Shown piece after piece: positions 22,670 to 30,795 of a stretch of 33,642 nt of DNA (the stretch's first letter is position 1; every line of letters starts with the position of its first letter). The notes beneath the pieces were generated by a model. That model made no database searches and was not told the origin of the DNA. It was given only the letters and a program-made list of their open reading frames with translations. The stretch is from contig NZ_JACBNX010000035.1 in assembly GCF_013403875.1 (NCBI RefSeq), positions 1-33,642 of the forward strand, read 5' to 3'. A program made the position numbers and the translations under genes. This DNA comes from Burkholderia guangdongensis. Lineage in GTDB: Bacteria; Pseudomonadota; Gammaproteobacteria; Burkholderiales; Burkholderiaceae.

Positions 22670-23908
22670 TCAGAGATTGACGATCGTCTGATCGACGGCC
22701 TGCTGCGTCTTGATCGTCTGCGCGTTCGCCTGGTAATTGCGCTGCGCGGTGATCAGGTCGACGAGCTGGCTCGTCAGGTCGACGTTCGAGTTTTCGAGCG
22801 CGCTGCCCTGCAGCGTGCCGTGGTTCGTGCTGCCCGGCGCGGAGATCTGCGGCACGCCCGAATCGGCCGTCTCCGCATACTGATTGCCGCCGAGGTTCAC
22901 GAGGCCGTTCGGATTGTTGAAGTTCGCGAGCACGATCTGGCCGAGCACCGAGGTCTGCCCGTTCGAGTAGTTGCCGGTGATCTTGCCGTCCGTGCCGATC
23001 GTGTAGTTCGTCAGCGTGCCGCTCGCGTAACCGTTCTGCGACAGATTGTTCACGCCGTCCTGGCCGCCGTACTGCGTGGTGCCGGTCAGGTCGAGCGTCA
23101 CCGTCGGCGTCGTCGGCGTGTTGGCCGTGTTCGGCATCGTGAACGACAGCGTCGCCGGCGACGGGCTCGTGATGTTGCCCGACGAGTCGAACGTGATCGG
23201 GCCCGCGTCCGTCGGCGTCTGGCCCGCCGCGCCCGCAAACACTTCCCACGTGCCCGGACCGGTCGCGCCGGCCGCCGGACCGGTTTTCAGGAAATACATG
23301 TTGACCTGCTGCGCGCCACCGAGCGAGTCGTAGGTCTGGATCGACGTCGAGTAGTTGTACGTCGACGCATTGGTCGCGCTGAACGCCGCCACGCCCCCGG
23401 TCGGCACCGTATCCTGCGAGTTCAGGTTCAACTGCGCGCTGATCGTGCTCGTCGCGCTCGGCGCGAGGTTCGTCGTCGGCGCTTGCAGCGGCACGGTCGT
23501 CGCGGTGTTGATCACGCCGTTCGCGTTCGCCGCGTAGCCCATCAGATTCAGGCCCTGCGCGTTGACGAGATAGCCGCTCGCGTTGCGCTGGAACGTGCCG
23601 TCGCGCGAATACGTGAGCGCGCCGTTGTTCGACATCTGGAAGAAGCCGTTGCCGTTGATCGCGACGTCGAGCGCCGAGTCCGTCGTCGTGATCGTCCCCT
23701 GACTGAAATTCTGCTGCACCGACGACATCGTCGTGCCGATGCCGATCTGGTTGTTGGTCGCGGTCGCGACCGAATTCGCGTACATGTCCGCGAACTGCGC
23801 GGTGGCGCCCTTGAAGCCGACCGTGTTCGCGTTCGCGATGTTGTTGCCGATCACGTCGAGCGCGCTCGACGCCCCGGCGAGGCCGCTCAATCCCTGTTGA
23901 TAACCCAT
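22670..23908 (-). CDS. flgE: Flagellar hook protein FlgE
   Basis: A 412-residue protein that builds the hook. The N-terminal motif MGYQQGLSGLAGASSALDVI, then NNIANANTVGFKGATAQFAD, is typical. The D1 region has ITTTDSALDVAINGNGFFQM and LTYSRDGTFQRNASGYLVNA. The variable Thr/Asn-rich centre is the hook outer surface, and the C-terminal end LENSNVDLTSQLVDLITAQR is conserved. Length is close to enteric FlgE (403). GGAGACCAGG precedes the ATG. It follows flgD by 28 bp, matching the need for the FlgD cap. Confidence 0.97.
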   Translation of the reverse strand: MGYQQGLSGLAGASSALDVIGNNIANANTVGFKGATAQFADMYANSVATATNNQIGIGTTMSSVQQNFSQGTITTTDSALDVAINGNGFFQMSNNGALTYSRDGTFQRNASGYLVNAQGLNLMGYAANANGVINTATTVPLQAPTTNLAPSATSTISAQLNLNSQDTVPTGGVAAFSATNASTYNYSTSIQTYDSLGGAQQVNMYFLKTGPAAGATGPGTWEVFAGAAGQTPTDAGPITFDSSGNITSPSPATLSFTMPNTANTPTTPTVTLDLTGTTQYGGQDGVNNLSQNGYASGTLTNYTIGTDGKITGNYSNGQTSVLGQIVLANFNNPNGLVNLGGNQYAETADSGVPQISAPGSTNHGTLQGSALENSNVDLTSQLVDLITAQRNYQANAQTIKTQQAVDQTIVNL

Positions 23909-23936
23909 GCCTGGTCTCCGTTTTGTCGAGGTTGAA

Positions 23937-24671
23937 TCAGTTGGTGGTGGACGCCGTCGTGCTCGACGTCGTGCCCGGGTAAATCGACGCGACCTGCGAC
24001 AGGCCCACCGTCGAACCGTTCGACAGCACGAGCCCCGGCGTGCCGTCCGCCTGCTGGATCACGCTGTCTACCTTCGCGGACGACAGCACGGTCGCCGAGC
24101 TGGTGCTGCCGCTGCTGCCGACCGCCTGCGCGCCGATCGTGTACGTGCCGTCCGGCAGCGTATTGCCCGCGCTGTCGGTCGGCGTCCAGTTGAACGGCAC
24201 GGTGCCGGCCGACTGCGCGCCCGCGTTGATCGTGTTCACGACCGTGCCCGCCGCATTCTTCACGGTGATCGTCAGGTTCGACACCGCGCTCGACAGCTGC
24301 ACGCCGAACGACGTCGCGGCGCCGTTCGCCACGGTGACGCCGTTGCCCGGCGCGAGCACGTTCTCGCCGATCAGCGACGCCGCCTGCGTCTGCTGGCCGG
24401 CCATCAGCTGCGTCGACAGCGACGTCAGCGACGTATTCAGCTGCGCGATGCCGCTCACCGTGCTGATCTGCGCGAGCTGCGACGTCATCTGCGAGCTGTC
24501 GACGGGGTTCGTCGGATCCTGGTTCTGAAGCTGCGTGACGAGCAGTTGCAGGAACGTCGACTGCAGGTCGCTCGCCGACGTTCCGCCGAGGCTCGTCGCG
24601 CTCATCGTGTCGGTCGGCGTGTTCGAGACGGTCGTGCCGTTGCCGCCGATCGTCGTGGAGGAGGAAGTCAT
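23937..24671 (-). CDS. flgD: Flagellar hook-capping protein FlgD
   Basis: A 244-residue hook scaffold protein exported by the flagellar type III system. The ATG at 24671 (MTSSSTTIGGNGTT) follows AAGGCG; the frame extends upstream to 25148 only by overlapping flgC and is rejected. The conserved N-terminal core is DLQSTFLQLLVTQLQNQDPT with NPVDSSQMTSQLAQIS. The C-terminal Ig-like domain has TVPFNWTPTDSAGNTLPDG, the usual cap fold. Length is in the normal range. It is in operon between flgC and flgE. Confidence 0.95.
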   Translation of the reverse strand: MTSSSTTIGGNGTTVSNTPTDTMSATSLGGTSASDLQSTFLQLLVTQLQNQDPTNPVDSSQMTSQLAQISTVSGIAQLNTSLTSLSTQLMAGQQTQAASLIGENVLAPGNGVTVANGAATSFGVQLSSAVSNLTITVKNAAGTVVNTINAGAQSAGTVPFNWTPTDSAGNTLPDGTYTIGAQAVGSSGSTSSATVLSSAKVDSVIQQADGTPGLVLSNGSTVGLSQVASIYPGTTSSTTASTTN

Positions 24672-24703
24672 CCGGATTCGCCTTGTGTCAGAGAGAGATA
24701 CGC

Positions 24704-25129
24704 TCAGGTGCCGATCGTCAGCGTTTTCAGCATCAGCGACTTCGCGGTGTTCAGCGTTTCGACGTTCGCCTGGTACGAGCGCGACGCGGAGATCATGTTG
24801 ACCATCTCCTGCACCGGGTCGACGTTCGGCATCTGCACATAGCCGTTCGCGTCGGCCTGCGGATTCGACGGGTCGTACGTGCTCTTCATCGGCGACGGAT
24901 CGTCGATCACCTTCGCGACGCGCACGCCGCCGATCCCCTGGCCCGACGCGGTGCGCGCGCCGCCCTGCGGGTCGGTTTCGAACACGACCTGCTTCGCCTT
25001 GTACGGCTGGCCGTCGGGGCCCGTCATGCTGTCGGCGTTCGCGAGGTTCGACGCGGTCACGTTCAGCCGCTGCGACTGCGCGGACAGCGCCGAGCCGGCG
25101 ACGTCGAAGATGTTCATCAGTGATGGCAT
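24704..25129 (-). CDS. flgC: Flagellar proximal rod protein FlgC
   Basis: A 141-residue rod protein. It starts MPSLMNIFDVAGSALSAQSQ with LNVTASNLANADSMTGPDG, and has PYKAKQVVFE and the C-terminal YVQMPNVDPVQEMVNMISAS region. Length matches the family (about 134-140). AAGGAG lies 6 nt before the ATG. It follows flgB by 61 bp and is followed by flgD after 32 bp. Confidence 0.97.
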   Translation of the reverse strand: MPSLMNIFDVAGSALSAQSQRLNVTASNLANADSMTGPDGQPYKAKQVVFETDPQGGARTASGQGIGGVRVAKVIDDPSPMKSTYDPSNPQADANGYVQMPNVDPVQEMVNMISASRSYQANVETLNTAKSLMLKTLTIGT

Positions 25130-25190
25130 CGAAGCTCCTTGTGCCCATTCGCGGGCATGCTGTTCGGCCAGGTCATGAAGGCCGGGAAGG

Positions 25191-25682
25191 TCACGAGCCG
25201 GACGTGATCGCGGCGATCATCGTCTTGATCTGCTGCGTCATCACGGTCATGCCGGCTTCGTAGTGCAGCGCGTTGTCCGCGAACTGCACGCGCTCGACGT
25301 CGAGGTCGACCGTGTTGCCGTCGAGCGCCGGCTGCAGCGGCTGCCGGTACTGCGGGCGGCCGAAGTCGTCGGCCGGGCCGCCCGTCGCCGCGAGCGTCGC
25401 GGCACCGGCGATATGGCCGGGCGACGTCGACGCGAGCGTCATCCCGGACGCGACGCCCGCCGGCTGCGCGGCGGCGAGCGGCGCCGCGTTGGCCGGCGCG
25501 AGGCCGCCGGCGCCCGTCTGCTGCAGCGAACGCGCGAGCGTCGACGCGAAATCGACGTCGCGCGCCTGGTAGCCGGGCGTGTCCGCGTTCGCGACGTTCG
25601 ACGACAGCAGTTCCTGTCGATAGGCGCGCACGTCGAGCGCCTGGCGGCCGAACGCGAATTCGGCATCGAGTTTGTCCAGCAT
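25191..25682 (-). CDS. flgB: Flagellar proximal rod protein FlgB
   Basis: A 163-residue rod protein and first gene of the minus-strand operon. ATG 25682 (MLDKLDAEFAFGRQALDVRA) follows GAGAGG; an upstream in-frame codon at 25811 is rejected because it would cross the control region. The motif SSNVANADTPGYQARDVDFA is standard. The Ala/Pro/Gly-rich middle (about residues 50-95) is longer than in enteric FlgB (138 residues). The C-terminal NTVDLDVERVQFADNALHYE is conserved. It is divergent from flgA. Confidence 0.95.
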   Translation of the reverse strand: MLDKLDAEFAFGRQALDVRAYRQELLSSNVANADTPGYQARDVDFASTLARSLQQTGAGGLAPANAAPLAAAQPAGVASGMTLASTSPGHIAGAATLAATGGPADDFGRPQYRQPLQPALDGNTVDLDVERVQFADNALHYEAGMTVMTQQIKTMIAAITSGS

Positions 25683-25896
25683 CTGTGCGCCTCTCCGTTT
25701 CTCAAGCGATGCACCGCCCTGCCACTCTTCGCCGCCGCGCGGCCGAAGAGCCCTTTTTCGATGGAATGCATGGTAGGCGGGAGCGTCAAGCCGCAATCGG
25801 CCGAATAACACGGCAAAGCCCCCCTATATCCACCGTTTGCGTGGCGGGCCGGCTCCCTAGAATGCGAATCGGGACTCCTATCTCGAGGACAGCGCC
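25683..25896. promoter_or_regulatory. Divergent flgB/flgA control region
   Basis: This 214-bp gap must hold the early promoters of both arms of the cluster. Toward flgA a TAGAAT (-10-like, 5 of 6) lies at 25858-25863, 33 bp before the ATG. Toward flgB a TTGACG (-35-like, 5 of 6) lies at 25789-25784 on the minus strand but with a poor -10. Weak core elements would fit activation by FlhDC, but I could not place its binding boxes with confidence. Confidence 0.5.
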
Positions 25897-26847
25897 ATGA
25901 AAGCCATCGCACATCGCGGCCCCGCCGCGCGCCAGTCGCTCCGGCGGCTCGCGTGCGCGCTCGTCGCGGCGCTGTGGGCGAGCGTGGCCGCCGCGCAGCA
26001 GGACGGGATGATCGTGATCCCGGGGCGCGGCGAGACCGCCGAGGCGGCCTCGGCCACCGACCCGAGCCGAATCGTGACGATCGTCGCGGGCACGCCTGCG
26101 GCAGCGGCGGAGAACCGGAGCGTGCGCACCGTCGCCCCGGCCGCTGGGCGGGCACCCGCCACGGCCGCCGGGCAGAACGCCGGCCAAGCCACCGCCCAAA
26201 CCGCCGCACCGGCCACGCCGCCCGGCCAGCAGGACGCCGAATCGGTCCGCCGTGCGGCGCTCGCGTATCTTCAGCAGCAGGCGGAGGGTCTGCCGGGCAA
26301 GACGACGGTCACGGTATCGCCGTCGTTCGCGCGCGGCCTCGCCGCCTGCGCGACGCTGGAACCGTTCCTGCCAACGGGCGCGCGGCTGTGGGGCCGCACG
26401 ACGGTCGGCGTGCGCTGCGTGGGCGAGCGGCCGTGGACCGTCTACCTGCAGGCGAAGGTCGCGGTGCAGGCCCCCTACTATGTCGCCGCGCGGCAGATCG
26501 CGCCGGGCGAGGCGCTGACCGCGGCCGATCTCGTCGCGCGCGACGGCGACCTGACCGTGCTGCCGCGCACGATCATCACCGATCCGTCGCAGGCGGTCGG
26601 CGCGATCGCGCTCGCGCGCGTATCGGCCGGCCTGCCGCTGCGGCAGGACATGCTGAGGAGCGCGGCGTCGGTGACGGCCGGACAGACCGTGCGCGTCGTC
26701 GCGGCCGGACAGGGCTTCACGATTTCGGCCGAGGGGGCCGCGCTCGCCAGCGCGCCGCCGGGCCAGCAGGTACGGGTGAGGATGGCGGCGGGGCAGATCG
26801 TCACCGGCATCGTGAAGGATGCCGGCACGGTCGAGCTGCCGCTCTGA
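25897..26847 (+). CDS. flgA: Flagellar P-ring assembly chaperone FlgA
   Basis: A 316-residue periplasmic protein needed for FlgI ring assembly. It has a signal peptide (residues about 1-34, LACALVAALWASVAAAQ). Residues about 45-112 are a long Ala/Thr/Pro/Gln-rich low-complexity stretch, and the conserved FlgA core begins about 115. Two cysteines (C151 and C174) fit the family's disulfide. The SAF-type domain covers about 188-255 (YYVAARQIAPGEALTAADLV, LPLRQDML), followed by the terminal beta domain (VRVVAAGQGFTISAEGAALA). It is about 100 residues longer than E. coli FlgA (219), mostly because of the linker. It is the first gene of the flgA-flgM-flgN arm. Confidence 0.94.
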   Translation: MKAIAHRGPAARQSLRRLACALVAALWASVAAAQQDGMIVIPGRGETAEAASATDPSRIVTIVAGTPAAAAENRSVRTVAPAAGRAPATAAGQNAGQATAQTAAPATPPGQQDAESVRRAALAYLQQQAEGLPGKTTVTVSPSFARGLAACATLEPFLPTGARLWGRTTVGVRCVGERPWTVYLQAKVAVQAPYYVAARQIAPGEALTAADLVARDGDLTVLPRTIITDPSQAVGAIALARVSAGLPLRQDMLRSAASVTAGQTVRVVAAGQGFTISAEGAALASAPPGQQVRVRMAAGQIVTGIVKDAGTVELPL

Positions 26848-26908
26848 CCCCGGGAGGACATCGATTCGGCGACGAATTCGGCGACGATCGCGACGCGGAC
26901 GGGAATGC

Positions 26909-26935
26909 TAAAGTTCGACCCGGCCATGCCGTTAT
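26909..26935 (+). promoter_or_regulatory. FliA (sigma-28) promoter for flgMN
   Basis: TAAAGTTC (26909-26916), 11-bp spacer, GCCGTTAT (26928-26935). This is 13 of 16 to consensus with exact spacing. It ends 29 bp before the GTG start of flgM and decides that start, because an in-frame ATG at 26905 lies upstream of the expected transcript. Confidence 0.82.
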
Positions 26936-26964
26936 CTGGGTCAAACCGAATCAGGAAGCCCATC

Positions 26965-27294
26965 GTGAAAGTCGATTCCACATCCTCCAGCGCGCAGACG
27001 CTGACGAACACGAGCGCCGGCACCACGCGAGCGCAACCAGGCGCGGCGCCGGCGGCCGATGCGCGGACGAACACGCCCGGCACGACCGGTGGTGACGCGA
27101 GCGTAAACCTGTCGGGCCTGTCCGCGCAGTTGCGTTCGCTGGCGGCGTCCGGCGCCGCCGATATCGATACCGGGCTCGTCCAGTCGATCAAGGACGCGCT
27201 GAAGAACGGCACGCTGTCGATCGATCCGAGCAAGATCGCCGACGGCGTACTGAATACCGCCCGCGAGCTGCTGCAGCCGCCGAAACAAGGCTGA
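26965..27294 (+). CDS. flgM: Anti-sigma-28 factor FlgM
   Basis: A 109-residue inhibitor of FliA that is exported through the finished hook, so that late genes switch on at hook completion. The GTG start is chosen over an in-frame ATG at 26905: the FliA promoter lies between them, and AGGAAG (26953-26958) sits 6 nt before the GTG. The N-terminal half is a disordered Ser/Thr/Ala-rich stretch, as in other FlgM proteins. The C-terminal half carries the FliA-binding helices (LSGLSAQLRSLAASG, DTGLVQSIKDALKNGTLSID, ADGVLNTARELL). It can be made from flgA read-through (early) and from its own promoter (late). Confidence 0.94.
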   Translation: MKVDSTSSSAQTLTNTSAGTTRAQPGAAPAADARTNTPGTTGGDASVNLSGLSAQLRSLAASGAADIDTGLVQSIKDALKNGTLSIDPSKIADGVLNTARELLQPPKQG

Positions 27295-27365
27295 GCCGGC
27301 GCGGGCACCGGATGAACGACGCGCGGATCGGCCGCGCGCCGGTGTAACGAGCTGAGCGAAAGCCC

Positions 27366-27806
27366 ATGAGAGACGAGCTGCTGGCCACGGTCAACGACGA
27401 ACACGCGACGGTCGAAGCGTTCGCGTCGCTGCTGGCGTACGAAGAGAAGGCGCTGACGACGCCGGAGCCGCTGCAGATGCTGCCGGGCATCGTCGATCAG
27501 AAGACGGAGCTGATCGAGCGGCTCGCGAACCTCGAGCGCACGCGCGACACGCAGTTGTCGGCGCTCGGCTTCCCGGCCGGCAAGAAAGGGATGGATCAGG
27601 CCGCCGCGCGCGACACGCGCCTCGCGGGCCGCTGGCAGTTGCTGCAGCAGGCGGCCGAGCGCGCGCGGCGCGCGAACGCGACCAACGGGATGCTGGTCCG
27701 GATCCGGATGGATTACAACGAGCGCACGCTCGCGGTGCTGCGCTCGACGCCGGCGAAGGTCGGCTTTTACGGCCCGGACGGGCGCGTGTCGACCGTCGTG
27801 CGGTGA
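27366..27806 (+). CDS. flgN: Flagellar export chaperone FlgN
   Basis: A 146-residue cytoplasmic helical chaperone for FlgK and FlgL, both coded in this window. The sequence is nearly all helix with FlgN marks (EHATVEAFASLLAYEEKALT, VDQKTELIERLANLE, MDYNERTLAVLRS). Length is near enteric FlgN (138). It follows flgM after 71 bp without a clear ribosome site (GAGCGAAAG region) and ends at a strong terminator. Grouping it with flgM under a FliA promoter makes the chaperone together with its late clients. Confidence 0.93.
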   Translation: MRDELLATVNDEHATVEAFASLLAYEEKALTTPEPLQMLPGIVDQKTELIERLANLERTRDTQLSALGFPAGKKGMDQAAARDTRLAGRWQLLQQAAERARRANATNGMLVRIRMDYNERTLAVLRSTPAKVGFYGPDGRVSTVVR

Positions 27807-27807
27807 C

Positions 27808-27842
27808 GCGCGGGCCGGCCGTTCAGGCGGCCCGCGCTTTTT
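27808..27842 (+). terminator. Intrinsic terminator of the flgAMN transcript
   Basis: A perfect 10-bp GC stem (27808-27817 with 27828-27837, 10-base loop) begins one base after the flgN stop and is followed at once by TTTTT. It also lies between convergent flgN and cca. Confidence 0.88.
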
Positions 27843-27852
27843 CCTTCCCGCG

Positions 27853-29097
27853 TCACCCCTCTCCCACTCCCGCCGCATGCGCGACCGCGAGAATTCGCGC
27901 GCGATGCACGGCTTCCTTGATCCTTTGCGCGTCGTTGCCGATCTCGCGCGCGATCGCGCCCGCATCGACGCTGCGCGCCGCCGCGAGCGCCTCGCGCAGC
28001 CGCTCCGCCTGCGGATACGGCTGCGTGTCCAGCCCGAGCCGGCCGCGCGCGTCCGATTCGCACGCCTGCAGCAGCTCCGCGAAGCGCGCCGGCTTGCGCA
28101 GCGCGTCGGTGCGCTCGAACAGCCGCACGAGCGCGGCCGCGCCCATCTCCATCACGCGATGCAGGTTGCCGTGCTCGCGCGCGACGACGAGCGCGAGGTC
28201 GCGGCACTCGTTCGGCACGCGCAACCGCTCGCACAGCGGCTTCAGCAGATCGACGCTGCGGCCTTCGTGGCCGATGTGGCGCGGCAGCACGTCGGCGGGC
28301 GTCGTCGCCTTGCCGAGATCGTGCGTGAGCGCCGCGAACCGCACCGGGAGCGAGTAACCCTGCTTCGCCGCGTAGTCGACGACCATCATCACGTGCACGC
28401 CGGTATCGACTTCCGGGTGATAGTCGGCGCGCTGCGGCACGCCGAACAGCGCGTCGATCTCCGGCAGGATCCGCGCGAGCGCGCCGCACTCGCGCAGCAC
28501 CGCGAACATCCGCGACGGCCGCGCCTCCATCAGCCCGCGCGCCAGCTCCTGCCACACGCGCTCCGCGACGAGCGCGTCGGCCTCGCCCGCGTCGACCATC
28601 CGCCGCATCAGCGCCATCGTGTCGTCGGCGACGGCGAAGTCGAAAAAGCGCGCGGCGAAGCGCGCGACGCGCAGGATCCGCACCGGATCCTCGACGAACG
28701 CGTCGCTCACGTGCCGGAACACTTTCGCGCGCAAGTCCGCCTGCCCGCCGTGCGGATCGATCACCGGCCCGACGAGCGCGCCGTCCGGGCTCACCTCGCG
28801 CGCCATCGCGTTGATCGTCAGGTCGCGCCGCGCGAGGTCCTCGTCGAGCGTCACGTCCGGCGCGTAGTGGAACTGGAAGCCGTGATAGCCGGCCTCGGTC
28901 TTGCGCTCGGTGCGCGCGAGCGCGTATTCCTCGTGCGTGCGCGGATGCAGGAATACCGGAAAATCCTTGCCGACCGGCCTGAAACCCTGTGCCGCGAGCT
29001 GCTCCGGCGTCGCGCCGACCACCACGTAGTCACGGTCCTGCACCGGCACGCCGAGCAGCTCGTCGCGAATCGCGCCGCCTACCGCGTAGACATTCAT
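27853..29097 (-). CDS. cca: CCA-adding enzyme (tRNA nucleotidyltransferase with HD domain)
   Basis: A 414-residue enzyme that builds or repairs the 3' CCA of tRNA. The class II nucleotidyltransferase head is clear (VGGAIRDELLGVPVQDRDYV), with RRDLTINAMA and EDPVRILRVARFAARF. The C-terminal HD domain has DTGVHVMMVVDYAA and ALTHDLGKATTP, so this is the multifunctional beta/gamma-proteobacterial type with phosphohydrolase activity; length matches E. coli (412). The ATG at 29097 overlaps the GST stop by 4 bp (ATGA), showing translational coupling. It is the last gene of a four-gene minus-strand cluster. Confidence 0.96.
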   Translation of the reverse strand: MNVYAVGGAIRDELLGVPVQDRDYVVVGATPEQLAAQGFRPVGKDFPVFLHPRTHEEYALARTERKTEAGYHGFQFHYAPDVTLDEDLARRDLTINAMAREVSPDGALVGPVIDPHGGQADLRAKVFRHVSDAFVEDPVRILRVARFAARFFDFAVADDTMALMRRMVDAGEADALVAERVWQELARGLMEARPSRMFAVLRECGALARILPEIDALFGVPQRADYHPEVDTGVHVMMVVDYAAKQGYSLPVRFAALTHDLGKATTPADVLPRHIGHEGRSVDLLKPLCERLRVPNECRDLALVVAREHGNLHRVMEMGAAALVRLFERTDALRKPARFAELLQACESDARGRLGLDTQPYPQAERLREALAAARSVDAGAIAREIGNDAQRIKEAVHRARILAVAHAAGVGEG

Positions 29098-29741
29098 TGC
29101 CGCGGCTCGTACTTCGCGAGCACGTGCGTCTCGCGGCGCGCGCCGGCGATCCACGCCTGCACCGCCGGCAGCGCGCTCACGCGCGCCGCGTAACCGGCCG
29201 CGTCCGGCGACAGCCCCGGCGCGTACGTATTGAAGCGCATCACGACGGGCGCGTACATCGCGTCCGCGATCCCGAACTCACCGAACAGGAACGGCCCGCC
29301 CGACGCTTCCAGGCATTCGCTCCACAGCGCGTCGATCCGCGCGATGTCGGCGAGCGCGCCGGGCGTCGCGCCGACGCCGGGAAACGATGCGCGGATGTGC
29401 ATCGGCATGTTCTCGCGCAGCGCGAAGAAGCCCGAGTGCATCTCGGCCGCGACGCAGCGCGCGTGCACGCGCTCGATCGGATCGGCGGGCCACAACAGAT
29501 GCTGCGGATAGCGCTCGGCGAGCGTCTCGGCGATCGCGAGCGAATCCCAGATCGCGAGCCCGTGGTCGTCGATCAGGCACGGCACCTTACCGGTCGGCGA
29601 ATGCTCGAGGATGCGCGCCGTCGAGTCTGCTTCGCCGAGCTCGACGGGGATCTCGTCGAACGGAATGCCGAAATGCGTGAGCAGCACCCACGGCCGCATC
29701 GACCACGACGAGTAGTTCTTGTCTCCAATGACGAGTTTCAT
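29094..29741 (-). CDS. Glutathione S-transferase family protein
   Basis: A 215-residue cytoplasmic protein. The N-terminal thioredoxin-like domain begins KLVIGDKNYSSWSMRPWVLL, with the Ser/Tyr catalytic region and GKVPCLIDDHG with DSLAIAETLAERYP for glutathione binding. The helical C-terminal domain runs from about residue 85. The NYSSWSMRPW start is that of a bacterial GST subgroup whose substrates are mostly unknown. It overlaps cca by 4 bp. It is 36 bp after the NDUFA9-like gene. Confidence 0.92.
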   Translation of the reverse strand: MKLVIGDKNYSSWSMRPWVLLTHFGIPFDEIPVELGEADSTARILEHSPTGKVPCLIDDHGLAIWDSLAIAETLAERYPQHLLWPADPIERVHARCVAAEMHSGFFALRENMPMHIRASFPGVGATPGALADIARIDALWSECLEASGGPFLFGEFGIADAMYAPVVMRFNTYAPGLSPDAAGYAARVSALPAVQAWIAGARRETHVLAKYEPRQ

Positions 29742-29777
29742 GACGGATTTCCTGATAAAAGGCGGATCATCTGACGT

Positions 29778-30737
29778 TCAGCGCCGCGCGCGAAACCAGT
29801 CGAAGCGCGAACGCTGCGCGGCGTCGCCGAGATACGCGGGGGCGATGCTTTCGAGACTCGCCGGATCGATGCCGAGTTCCGGCGCGAGCGGCCCCGACAG
29901 CACGTTCGGCACCGACATCGACGCGAGGTTGTCGCGCGTGATCAGCGGCTCGCCGGGCAGGCGCTCGAACACCGCCGCCTGCAGCCGCGCGAGCGCGTCC
30001 GGCAGCCGCACGATCCGCGCGTGCCGGCCGACGACCGTGCCGCAATAGCGGACCAGCGCCTCGAGCGTATAGACGGCCGGGCCGCCGATCTCGTAGGTCT
30101 TGCCGCGCGCGGCCGCGAGATCGAGCGTGTTGACGATCGCCTGCGCGACGTCGCCGACGAACACCGGCTGGAAGCGCGCGTCCGGCATCGCGAGCGGCAA
30201 CACCGGCAGCGTGCGCTGCAGCCGCGCGAACGTGTTCAGGAACGCGTCGCCGGGGCCGAACACGACCGACGGCCGGAAGATCGTCACGCCGAGCGGGCAC
30301 GCGGCGGCGACCGCGTGCAGCGCCGCCTCGCCGTCGCCCTTCGAGCGCTGGTACATGCTCGGGCCGTGCGAATTCGCGCCGAGCGCGCTCAGGTGCATGA
30401 GGCGCGGCACGCCGGCCTCGACGCACGCGGTCGCGAACGCGGCCGGCAGCGACACGTGCGCGCGCTCGAAGCCCGCGCCGTAAGGCGAGCCTCGGCCGCC
30501 GTGCAGCACGCCGATCAGATTGATGGCCACCTGCGCGCCCGCGGCAAAGCGGGCCAGGTGCTGCGCGTCGAAGCCGTCGAGCTCGACGATCTCGACCGGC
30601 AGCATCATCAGATGGCGCGCACGGTCGCGCCGGCGTGTGCCGATCCGCACATGCCGGCCAGCAGCGATCAGCGCATTCACGAGCCGGCTGCCGATGAAGC
30701 CGGTTCCCCCCAAGAGCGCGACGGTCTGGCGATCCAT
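29778..30737 (-). CDS. NDUFA9-like atypical short-chain dehydrogenase/reductase
   Basis: A 319-residue NAD(P)-binding protein. It shows the Rossmann glycine motif GGTGFIG near residues 10-16 and the YxxxK pair in YQRSKGDGE, so it is an extended or atypical SDR. Sequence such as TIFRPSVVFGPGDAFLNTFA and YEIGGPAVYTLEALVRYC places it with proteins annotated as complex I NDUFA9 subunit-like. In bacteria these are not proven complex I parts; a quinone- or flavin-linked reductase role is a family guess. It lies between slt and the GST gene. The ribosome site is weak. Confidence 0.88.
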   Translation of the reverse strand: MDRQTVALLGGTGFIGSRLVNALIAAGRHVRIGTRRRDRARHLMMLPVEIVELDGFDAQHLARFAAGAQVAINLIGVLHGGRGSPYGAGFERAHVSLPAAFATACVEAGVPRLMHLSALGANSHGPSMYQRSKGDGEAALHAVAAACPLGVTIFRPSVVFGPGDAFLNTFARLQRTLPVLPLAMPDARFQPVFVGDVAQAIVNTLDLAAARGKTYEIGGPAVYTLEALVRYCGTVVGRHARIVRLPDALARLQAAVFERLPGEPLITRDNLASMSVPNVLSGPLAPELGIDPASLESIAPAYLGDAAQRSRFDWFRARR

Positions 30738-30751
30738 GATCGAGACTCATG

Positions 30752-30785
30752 AAAGCACGCTGCCGCGTCGTGCGCGGCAGCGTGC
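30752..30785 (-). terminator. Strong stem-loop after slt
   Basis: On the minus strand a perfect 13-bp stem (30785-30773 with 30767-30755, 5-base loop) starts 10 nt after the slt stop and is followed by TTTC. The short T-run and the close next gene (start 30737) suggest partial termination or 3'-end protection inside the cluster. Confidence 0.6.
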
Positions 30786-30795
30786 GGGTTGCGGT

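Noticed and set aside
24672..25148. N-terminal extension of flgD across flgC
   Set aside because: It overlaps flgC completely; the conserved start with ribosome site is at 24671.
25725..25758. 7-bp stem plus TTTTT on the plus strand before flgA, considered as a terminator
   Set aside because: No plus-strand gene lies upstream; it falls within the flgB leader and the stem is short. It might block antisense transcription, but there is no support for that.
26905..26964. ATG start of flgM at 26905
   Set aside because: The FliA promoter lies at 26909-26935, so this codon is not in the late transcript; GTG 26965 has AGGAAG at good spacing.
29767..30750. A 327-codon frame overlapping the NDUFA9-like gene with an ATG 13 bp upstream
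   Set aside because: Frame-shifted shadow with Arg/Ala-rich composition; the Rossmann motif is in the other frame.
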